Positions 55,327 through 64,000 of a stretch of DNA of 64,000 nt are shown piece by piece. Location of the stretch: NCBI RefSeq assembly GCF_027580225.2, contig NW_027395283.1:5212501-5276500 (forward strand), in the 5' to 3' direction. Every line of letters begins with the position of its first letter. Positions within the stretch are counted from its first letter, which is position 1. Both the position numbers and the translations under genes were made by a program. The DNA comes from Misgurnus anguillicaudatus. Taxonomy: Eukaryota > Chordata > Actinopteri > Cypriniformes > Cobitidae. The notes below the pieces were generated by a model that saw only the letters and a program-made list of their open reading frames with translations, had not been told where the DNA came from and made no database searches.

Positions 55327-56636
55327 AGGACTGAAAGACAATTTTTTTTCATGACACTTCAAATGTTTGTCAGATGGTTTTCAGATCTGGACTGTGTTCA
55401 CAGGGCTCTCAAGTGTCACGCATTGAGCGTGACAGTCACTCATTTCGGTCTTTTGTCACGCACTCCCGCCACACATTGTATTTCTCACGCAGAAAAACTA
55501 TTTATAATATATTTAATATATGCCGCAGCGCACAAAAGTTATCTGGTCGCGCCGCTCTCACTATGGAAACCGGCAGGAATCAAGCGCGTATCCCCTAGAG
55601 CCTGCCACTTATCAGCCAATCCAAAAAAAAGAAATAGGCTACACAATAGCCAATCAGAAAATAGCACTATTGTATCTGGGTAAGATTTAACGCAACAACC
55701 AATGAAAGGCGGCATGCTGCGTCAAGTTTCGTCTCCTCCCCTGATCTGAGTCAGCAGCATGGATTTAGCGCGTTTATCAATCCGCAGGGGGCCGAGCAGA
55801 GCGAACATCAGTAGTACAAGGTGTGTGCAGGGCGGACTGGCCATGTTGACCTGGCGGCTGTTCTGACCCGCCGTGCAGTCATCTCAGGTTGACATGTGAA
55901 AGAGAGAGAGAGACAGACGCAGCGAGATGCTGCAAAATCAATCACAGAAATATTCTCCAGGAAGGGAGCAGGTCAGTCACCAGTAAAAGCACGCGTCTAT
56001 ATATTGCTTATTAACGTAACAGGTTTTAAAGTCATGTGCTGGCGTGATGCATTGCATTATGTACAGTTGTTGTACTGAACGCATCAGGCAGATCATTTCA
56101 TGCAGCGAAACACCAGGTGATTGTGAAGTGTATCCTTTTATAAAACTAGTTTTTTTTTGTGGAAAAACTGGATCAAACGTGCAAATTGAGCTTTTAATGG
56201 GCATTTCACCTTATATTTGCAGTAAAATAACTTTTTTAAAATCTAATAATATAATTAAATTATAGCTTATTAAATATGTTTGTTTCATTTCATTTAAAAT
56301 ATTAATATTTTAACATTTGAACTCCTTCCTTTTAAAAAGTGTAAGGCATCTGTGTATTTGTCTTTGGTATGGTAGTATAATGTGTATTCCTAGTAAGTTT
56401 TTGAGGGTTCAACATGGTATTTTTAATATTAGCTTGGCTTGGTTTACCTATCTTAACATTTTAAACAATACTAAAACGTATCAACAAGTAAAGTAAAATA
56501 AAACAACAAGTAAAAGAAAAACGTTTTGATTAAACTATATCAGAAAGTAGTAAGTACCCATCCAGATAGTTTTATCCATTGTGGTAGCCCTTGCTTATAA
56601 AAAGGTTGGAGACCCCTGACCTACAGTATAGACATA

Positions 56637-56865
56637 GGGGCTGTTTCCCAAACAGGGCTTAAGTCTTGTTCAAGACTAAAATGCCTGTTTGAGTTTTAGT
56701 TCTTAACTAAAAGTAGCTTGCACTAACATATCTTAAAATACATCAGTCACGTTGTTTTGTCTCAAGATGCACACCTGTACTATTTTTGTGCTTGTAAAAA
56801 CTACATAAACATCCTATATAACTAAGGCCTTGTCCTGGCTTAATCTAAACCCTGTCCTGAAAACC
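56637..56865. repeat. Short inverted-repeat element, diverged copy of the 144-380 family
   Basis: Begins ggggctgtttcccaaacagg and ends ccctgtcctgaaaacc. It shares cttaaaatacatcag and tctcaagatgcaca with the first family copies (inverted). Non-coding. Confidence 0.5.
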
Positions 56866-56950
56866 AAATCATACTGCATCTTGACAACTCAGTATTAAGG
56901 TAGATCACTTGTTGGTCAGTCCCCTTTTCAAAATTTTAGATCTGTATAAT

Positions 56951-59782
56951 CAAGGCCGCCTTAATGCACGGGCTTACCTGGGCTGAAGCCCAGGGGCCTC
57001 CCAAGTTCAAGGGCCTCCCAAGTTTGCGTTCATGACGAGCTGAAAATGTCGGTAACGCTTTAGATTACAGCCCGGAAGTACTGCATAAGTACAGCGAATT
57101 TACAGCGTATGTTTCTGTAATTATAGTATAATTATGAAGTATGTACGTGTAATTATAAGGGAACATTTTATAATATTTGGGGAATAAAGGGGTAACAACC
57201 AGGAAAAATACAAAAAATATATGCAGTAAAGTACTGTGTAAGTACAGCAAATTTACAGCGTATGTTTCTGTAATTATAGTATACTTATGAAGTACGTACA
57301 TGTAATTATAAGGGAACAATTTATAATATTTGGGGAAGAAAGGGGTAACAACCAGGAAAAATACAAATAATATATGCATTAAAGTATTTTATAACTAAGG
57401 GCTAACTATTTCAATATTACATGGTATGTATGACTTATATGCTAAAAACGTGCGAAATTACAAATTATTATACAGTAAGGAATTCATAACTTCGGATTAA
57501 CTATTCAATTAGGCCTACGTGATATGGCATAGCCTAAACATGCAAAACAATCTTATGTTTGAGAGTAATTTAGCGAGAACACACACATTCACTGAATTGG
57601 CTCGATCACACTCCTCTCCACATATAGCTGGTGTGTGGTGATTGCACTGGTGTCATACATTGATTCTGCAAACTGTGGGTCTTCATTCAATCATAGTCCA
57701 ACATGATCTCACAAAGTTCCGTGGGATAGTCACGGAATTTTTTGCTCATTTTTCCGTGACATTCTCACGGATCTCCGCATATTTCCGTGGCCCTGCCACG
57801 GACTTTCTTTTCCGTGGCATTCTCACGGATTGGTTACTCAACTGCTTTTTCCTATTTTCAAACCATTGTCGCTTCGGTTTAGGGTTAGATTTGGTGCTTG
57901 CGTTACTTTGTCACTGAAAGTATTGGTTTATACAATTTTTTCTGATGTATTCTTTTATATTTTCTAAACTTTAATCAATTGTCACCTGGCATTGGGGTTA
58001 GAGTTGGGTTTGGGTAGGGATGTAATTTTATGAAAATCTAACCCTAAACCAAAGCGACAATGGTAAGAAAATAGGACAAAATGTAGATAAAAACGTCTCA
58101 CTCTAAGGTTATAAAAACATAACGGTTCATTTTAAAAGGTCTTTATACACCCCTGATCATATAGTTTTATATATTATTTTGCATTTCTTTCAAGAGATCC
58201 TTCTAAAAATTACACAATGCATCTTTAAAATGACACGTATGTACTTTATAAGTACACTATAATTACAGAAATGTATGCTGTAAATTCGCTGTACTTACGC
58301 AATACTTTACTGCATATATTATTTGTATTTTTCCTGGTTGTTACCCCTTTATTCCCCAAATATTATACATTGTTCCCTTATAATTACACGTACGTACTTC
58401 ATAAGTAAACTTAATTACAGAATAATTACAGAAACATACGCTGTAAATTCGCTGTACTTACACAGTACTTTCCGGGCTGTAATCTAAAGCGTTACCAAAA
58501 TGTCATATTGTTTTGTAACTTGTCGGGTTTTCTGTCAATCACTCTAATTGCACGTTACTTGGCTGCTGATTGGTCCGTTGTAACTTAACGTGAAATAAAA
58601 TGTCAGACGTAACATATTTTTTATTCTGCGTAATGTAATTAAGTGCGCGTTGTTAACTTGACATTCCTGCACGTTAGACTGAGTGTGACAGAGAATCGAG
58701 AAATAATCCACCAACAAATGAGCGTAATTTCTGAAATTTCATAATGCACTAGTGAGGTGCAGCTCTCTCTCTCTCTTTCGTGCGCGCGCTCGCTCGTTCG
58801 CGCTCTCTGTGCTCGTTCAGCTCTCTGGCATGCAGAAGTCTCTGACCCGTGCACAAGAAACTGTGCCGCTAAATTAAGAAAGGAGTTCCCGCACATAATG
58901 CTGTTAGTTGTTATAAAGTTTAAGTTTACTCGCGTTTATATCAGTGACGCGTGCGCAGCTGGAGCGATGTAGTTTGATGCGACGTCAGCTTACAGTACAC
59001 ACATCTGTTGGTAGAAAGACGAGAAAGAGACGCAACGGTAAAGGTGCAAGTCTAAGAAAATAAAGAGCGACAAAACCATCTCAAATGATCATCCCCTGAT
59101 AGCACCATTATAATCTCACTATCTAAAGATGTTATATACAGGTATGTTCCCTGTCTGTCTTGTGCATATTCATACTTGGTCGGTTTACATGCTTATGTAT
59201 GCATAAATACTAAATACAATGCATACTATATCTTCAATAGCCTACAAAATAAATAAATGATTAAAAAACAAGATTCTGTCTATAAAGACTTAGCTTTTGT
59301 TATCATTAATGCATTTAACAAGATTCTGTCTATAAAGTCTTATCTTTTGTTATCATTAATGCATTTTCACTTTAAAACTAACTTTAACTTATTATATTTT
59401 TAAAACTGTGGTGAGCATTTAGTTAGTGAGTGGCAATTTTCTGCAAATTATATTCCAAAAACTATATAAACATAAAGCTTATAAACATATAATCTTTCAC
59501 ACATTTTGGTTTTATTATCACCACATGTTGCTGTGTGTGGTTGTTAAATAAAGTGTCTTGTGTTTATGCTCAAGTGGGCTCAGTGATATGTTAATAATAT
59601 TATGGTGTTTTCTGGCTCAAAGAGGGAAAACTCACTGTTGTATGTCTCGAAAGAAACTAATGCATTTTGTGATGTAGATTACCTAGATATTACACTTAAA
59701 AAAAGAGACTATAAATCGATGGGAAGGGGGGCCTACAAAACCTCTTAGCCCCGGGGCCTCACATTAGGTTAAGGCGGCCCTG
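56951..59782. mobile_element. hAT-type element related to the 8328/32258 pair
   Basis: The ends caaggccgccttaatgc and, inverted, cagggccgccttaac, with the exact 8-bp duplication tgtataat at 56943-56950 and 59783-59790. Terminal ~50 bases resemble the 8328/32258 pair (gggcttacctgggct-aagcccagggg), the interior does not. It hosts the 57051-58496 element. A (CT)n run lies at about 58762-58779. Confidence 0.85.
57051..58496. mobile_element. hAT-type element with ggtaacgctttagatt ends
   Basis: Perfect inverted ends ggtaacgctttagattacag and an exact 8-bp duplication aaaatgtc (57043-57050 and 58497-58504). The subterminal arms (tacagcgtatgtttctgtaa, tagtatacttatgaagtacg) are duplicated in tandem at the left (57080-57370) and inverted at the right (58240-58440). 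The centre (about 57690-58080) has one arm of a foldback element related to 60078-60585. Non-coding; open minus-strand frames here are repeat artefacts. Confidence 0.85.
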
Positions 59783-59879
59783 TGTATAATTTCCAGATTA
59801 ACACAGTGGCTATCAACTAATAATATTAACCTATAAGATTAGCAAATCCGGTTTATGTTTACATTTATGTGAACACTTA

Positions 59880-62396
59880 GGGATGGGCATAATTAATCGA
59901 CGATCGATAATTGATTGTTAAGAATTTCATCGATAACATTAATTTGTTATCAATTAATCGAATGCATTTTTTTAAATCTAACTCCTGTTTCACAAATACT
60001 CCGTATGCAGTGCGTTTGCGTATGTGTGCGGCGAATCCGTCAAGCACCCGTTGCAGTGCGCTGCTGACCGCTTATTCCTACCCAGTCTCACAAAGTTTCG
60101 TGATATAGTCACGTATTTTTTTTATTCTTTTTTCGTGCTATTATCACGAAATTTCGTGTTTTTTCGTAGTCGTATAACGAATTCCTGTTTTCGTGTGATT
60201 ATCACGTATTGGTTACTCGACTGTTTTTTCCTATTTTTAAACCATTGTCGCTTCGGTTTAGGGTTAGATTTGGTGCTTGCATTAGAATGTCACTTAATAA
60301 ATTGATCTATACTATTTTTCCTGATTTATTTTTTTATATGTCGCCTGGCGTTAGGGTTAGAGTTGGGTTTGGTTAGGGATGTCATTTTATGTAAATCTAA
60401 CCCTAAACCGAAGCGACAATGGTAAGAAAATAGGACAAAACAGTCGAGTAACCAATACGTGATAATCACACGAAAACAGGAATTCGTTATACGACTACGA
60501 AAAAACACGAAATTTCGTGATAATAGCACGAAAAAAGAATCAAAAAAATACGTGACTATATAACGAAATTTCGTGAGACTGGGCTGCTTATTCTGCATAT
60601 AAAACGTTCATGTGATTGACACTTTCTGTGAACACTTTTCCGCATAAACAATAGAACAAAGCATCATTTTTTTCACAAAACAATATATTTTAGATATTAT
60701 TTGACAGACTAGTAAGTGTGGATTAAGGATGTTTAAAATCTCTAGCCTGGTGGTCAGGATCTGAATGGATCAAATCATCAGTTTTGCAATGGTTTATTTA
60801 TCTCCACATATATCATAAATAAAAATAAGCAGAATAACTTTGCAAGTCTACCCTTACACATTATATATTTCCTACTATGTATGTATATGATTTCCAAATA
60901 ATAAACGAGAGTATTCAACGACAAAAAGCGTCTCATATGGAAATAAATCCTCACAATATTATTATTTCTCAAAACTTTATGACAAAAATAAGCAACTGTA
61001 TTCCTACAGTTATTCAAAGATGCACACATTATTCCGCATATAATTTGAATATTATCAAACGTATTCATATGACGGCACGTTTCATATGGCAAATAAATAT
61101 CCTCACATTAACATAACAGCATAATGAAATGAATAAACAGACAATGAAACAGGATTGAAATATAAATTGTATTATTATTACCGGGAAAAAGCAATATTGC
61201 TAAAATAATCTCTGAGGTAAATGCGTCAAAAACGCTGTTACCCGCACAATAAGTCTAAATGAGCAATAAAAGTGAAAAAAGCATTATTAGGCCATGTCTC
61301 AAAATTTATATGACAAAATATATTTAAAAGAAATGTATACTTACAGTTATTCAAAGATGCACACATTATTCCATATTACTCCCGTTTAGGAGCACTTTTG
61401 TCTCTGGCCTCGCTCTGTTATGTAATAGATTGACAGATGCGCATCTCCGTCTTTCAAACATATATCATTTTGTAATTACTACCTTAGGAAAATTAGCCAT
61501 GATTTTATCATTGTGAAAATGTTTTTTTTTTTTTGCAGATTAAAAACGATTTGTATTTCCGCAATTTTACTACAAATACCATGGTTATGGTATATTGTGG
61601 AGTTGGAGACCATAGTAAATTTGTGTCTATGTTGTTTTACAACAAATAAAAACTAAAAGACTATGTTAGTATAATTAAACATTGGTGAATGGGGCTCACA
61701 AAACGCACGCTGTTTCACACATAATCTGTATGCGGAATAAGCCAAGTTAGCGCTGAGGTGCATCCCGGTCAGTCTCCTCGGAGCGGGTGTTTTCGGCGGC
61801 GGCTGGACTTACGGTCACCATGGGTTGCGGTCGCGTCTGACTCCAAAACATGCTTTTATTTCTCAAAAAAAATCAGTAGACTGGTTCAGAAGTTTTATGT
61901 GAGTTACTAAAGTTAGTTATTTTTCACGAGGCTTTAAGTAGCCTAATTTGTTATAGCCTAATGTTAGGAAGGCTAATATCTTGCACTTTCTTCTGGCTTG
62001 AATCATTTTGAGTTACATTTTGACAAAACCTTTCAGATCTAAGTATTATGTTTTTTGTTTAATTTAATGTTAAACATGAATCTGTTTTTTTTATTTTGGA
62101 ACTAATGAGGTCTCTGTTTAAGAACGCTGGCTCGCAGCTGCAGGTTCTGCTGCTTCAGAGTACCGCATATGCACGCACATATATGTTTGAAACATAGTTT
62201 AACTGTCTGCCACAAGTTGATCTTGTAATAAAGGTCTCATCGAGGAAAAACACGCTGTATATTTGTATTCATTGCATTTTTTAAGTATAAAAGTTAAATA
62301 ACAAATTTTATTATAAAAATATTAATGATTAATCGATAGTCGATCGTTAATTCTCCCGACAATCGACAAAGAAAACTTAATCGAATGCCCATCCCC
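59880..62396. mobile_element. Element with gggatgggcat ends, nested in the 55401 insertion
   Basis: The left end gggatgggcataattaatcg and the right end (inverted) gggatgggcattcgatt match, with subterminal ATCGATCG-rich stretches on both sides. Only ctta is shared at the flanks, so the superfamily is uncertain (hAT likely by terminus style). It contains the foldback element at 60078-60585. Confidence 0.6.
60078..60585. mobile_element. Foldback (long-palindrome) element
   Basis: The two arms (from cccagtctcacaaagtttcg at 60081 and ending cgaaatttcgtgagactggg at 60583) are nearly perfect mirror images over more than 200 bases, leaving a loop of about 50-60 bases near 60310-60350. The exact 8-bp duplication gcttattc is at 60070-60077 and 60586-60593. 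Repeated TTTCGTG/CACGAAA motifs fill the arms. Two similar 'proteins' on opposite strands here are just the palindrome read both ways. Confidence 0.85.
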
Positions 62397-62736
62397 TTAT
62401 TTTCTGGTTAAAAGTTTATTTTGTCAAAAAAATCCTTAGCTAAGGTTTCTATGTGAGCATAGAAATGCAACAGTAAAATGATGTGTTTGTACTGGAAATG
62501 TGTACGTGTATTTACACAGTGAATAATGAATCAGGAAGTCTTCATTGTAAAAAAATCTCCATTCCCAAATGAAAATTAGTCCCATTTATGACACACAGGG
62601 AATACAATGGAATAGTGGATTGCAATAAGGTTAGTAGTATACAACCTAATAGTTAAATAATATTTGGGGTGGTGGGGGGGTTGTTTGGAGGGGTGTCACT
62701 CTTGCCTGTCTTCAAAACTTGAGAGCCCTGTGTTCA

Positions 62737-62870
62737 GGACTTTTCTACTATAAACTCATGCTGTTGTAATAGATGCAGTATGAAGTTTATCAATGTCTTA
62801 CTAAAATAGGAAAGACAGATGAAGGCAGATGTTACTCTTTCAGTATTGATGAGGTCTTTCCAGATGTGAA
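62737..62870 (+). repeat. NLR 3' block continuation, copy B
   Basis: Matches 52362-52485 (ttctactataaactcat and following). Directly continues the sequence interrupted at 55400. Confidence 0.6.
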
Positions 62871-63523
62871 AGCTACTCATTTAGACGCTAATCCTCCTCC
62901 ATACCAACAGAGATGAAGGCTTTTGATGTGAGCACTGATAACAAAGACCTACTACAAATAAAACAAAGATAAAACTATGCTAACTATAGTTAAGTCATGC
63001 TTGATTTTCTTAAGGACAATTCATCTCATGTGCATTACATCTCATGGTGCTTTCATTCTTCACTCATTCATGTCAGTACAGTCTGCACACCAGCGACATC
63101 TCGTGGACTTTGATTGTATTGCATCAAATGAGTCATTCTAAACCAAACCCGAACTCAAAAGTAATATTTAATACATTTATAAACTGATGATTTTACCTTC
63201 TGCTGATGTAAAACATTTCTGTTAGTGTTGATGTAAAACTAAGAGTAAACACAAGCTGTCAGAATTTATGTGTGAAACAGATCGAGTCATTCACTGTCTC
63301 TCTTTCATCTTTCTCTGAATCTCTCTCTCTCTGTGACATGAAATAAACATATTCAATAATCTAAACTTTACTGATATTAATTGTGAAGACATCAGTTGTA
63401 CAAAACTTTGTTGTATAAACTGAAAAAAATCACTGTATGGACAGCTGATATAATTGATAGAAGAAGTACTTGAAGTTACTGCTTTAACATGAACAAAAAT
63501 GATCCATTAATCTCATGAAGACT
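62871..63523. other. AT-rich sequence upstream of the copia remnant
   Basis: No gene recognised. A (CT)n-rich stretch lies at about 63296-63334 and an AATAAA at 63342. Part of it may be badly decayed copia pol sequence, but I could not read any conserved motif. Confidence 0.35.
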
Positions 63524-63836
63524 AAAAGACAGCCTACTGTTACACTGTCCACATGTGAAGCTGAGTTTATGACATTAACTGTGACTGTACACGAGTGTTA
63601 GAAAACATTGATGGACTGAAATATCAATCTAGACTTTATGAAGACAATCAGGGTGTCATAGCGTCAGCAAAAAATCCTGTAAACATGTGGACATTAAATG
63701 TCATTTTGTGAGGTCTGTGATAATGGAGGACAGAATTAGTCTGAGATACTGTCCAACTGATGATATGATTGAAGATATACTAACAAAACCAGCAACAAAC
63801 ATCATGACATTAAACTCATTTATGTTTGCTGTATGA
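63524..63836 (+). pseudogene. Ty1/copia pol C-terminus (RNase H end), degenerate
   Basis: The end of a copia-type polyprotein. KRQPTVTLSTCEAEFMTLT is the conserved RNase H block (STxEAEF), followed by VHEC and a stop; LYEDNQGVIASAKNPVN (the EDNQxxI/AxNP block) appears in another frame, and KHVDIKCHFVR, GRISLRYC-like EDRISLRYCPTDDMIEDILT and KPATN close the protein at TGA 63834-63836. There is at least one stop and two frameshifts. RT and integrase are absent, probably deleted. Copia elements are rare in vertebrates compared with Gypsy, but fish carry some lineages. Confidence 0.85.
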
Positions 63837-63846
63837 ATTTTCTTCT

Positions 63847-64000
63847 GTTGAAATGATCAAATAGAAATGTGAGTGTTAAGATTTATAAGTATTGTGCTCT
63901 CATTTATATTTGATTTGTTTAGCTTTTATTTTTGTGAGTCAGCCAATCACATTGCAGAGTGTATGTCATGTGACCTAATCAGTGACTGATGCTGCGTCCG
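63847..64000 (+). repeat. Probable start of the copia 3' LTR
   Basis: tgttgaaatgatcaaatag begins 10 bases after the copia stop, where the LTR is expected, and starts with TG. The window ends before the other boundary, so this is inferred from position. No good polypurine tract is visible in front. Confidence 0.45.

Larger units (their letters stand above)
55401..62728. mobile_element. cagggctctcaag hAT-like element swollen by nested insertions
   Basis: The left end cagggctctcaagtgtcacgc is at 55401 and the inverted cttgagagccc(tg) at 62728-62730. The 8 bases tgtgttca occur at 55393-55400 and 62729-62736 (the last two bases of the terminal repeat overlap the duplication). Removal rejoins the NLR 3' block (gactgtgttcaggactttt). 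The ~7.3 kb span is mostly other elements inserted later. No transposase frame of its own was recognised. Confidence 0.7.

Noticed and set aside
57065..57379. 104-residue protein with internal repeats on the minus strand
   Set aside because: It comes from tandem subterminal repeats of a hAT-type element; composition and repeat structure explain the open frame.
60024..60598. Two similar ~90-residue proteins on opposite strands (60024-60305 and 60326-60598)
   Set aside because: They are the two arms of a palindromic element read from each side, not paralogous genes.
1..64000. CRISPR array, operon or prokaryotic mobile element
   Set aside because: No regularly spaced direct repeats with unique spacers, no compact gene clusters; splice sites, LRR exons and eukaryotic retroelements show vertebrate DNA.

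Overview
The window is vertebrate, almost certainly teleost and most likely cyprinid (zebrafish-like) DNA. It is AT-rich, has no prokaryotic gene organisation, and consists of widely spaced small exons inside a dense, multi-layered transposon landscape. Fish-type families recur throughout: hAT elements with 8-bp target duplications, short TTAA-flanked elements, a chromodomain Gypsy, DIRS, a Penelope-like element, an L2/CR1-type LINE and a Ty1/copia remnant. I assigned this from sequence character and remembered families; no database search was possible.

The only host gene I can support is on the + strand: part of an NLR-type (NLRC3-like/NLR-C) immune receptor gene. Its leucine-rich-repeat exons lie at 10270-10446, 22772-22924 (shortened), 25240-25413, 35241-35414 and 44728-44901. 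All share consensus splice sites and symmetric phase-2 boundaries, so any of them can be spliced to any other. A plausible short terminal exon with stop codon, 3' UTR and polyadenylation signals starts at 49534. No FISNA, NACHT or B30.2 exon is present, so the 5' end lies outside (left) or these are leftovers of tandem NLR copies. A block around the terminal exon (48881-49533) is repeated at 54661-55326.

Region by region. 1-10200: nested DNA transposons. A minus-strand solo LTR (3516-6715) is split by a hAT that is itself split by a PIF/Harbinger-like element, and a hAT at 7210-10200 carries a nested hAT. 10270-22924: first LRR exon, TTAA element, LINE fragment, a nearly complete recent Gypsy element (15908-21164) and the shortened LRR exon. 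23255-35520: LRR exons at 25240 and 35241 inside a duplicated segment, separated by a roughly 6-kb stack of at least five transposon layers and a second copy of the hAT seen at 8328. 35940-41690 (minus strand): a DIRS retrotransposon whose pol frame runs, across one stop codon, in frame into the GIY-YIG end of a Penelope-like element; this is the most unusual object here. 42200-49533: a 5S-derived fragment, a hAT, the last LRR exon and a hAT transposase remnant. 49534-54660: terminal exon, short elements, and hAT and PIF transposase fossils. 55401-62728: a hAT-type insertion stuffed with at least four further elements. 62737-64000: continuation of the NLR 3' block, then the C-terminal end of a copia polyprotein and probably the start of its LTR.

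The genes do not form a pathway. The picture is an expanding immune-receptor exon family whose introns act as a sink for successive waves of transposons, with datable nesting order and exact target-site duplications at many junctions.
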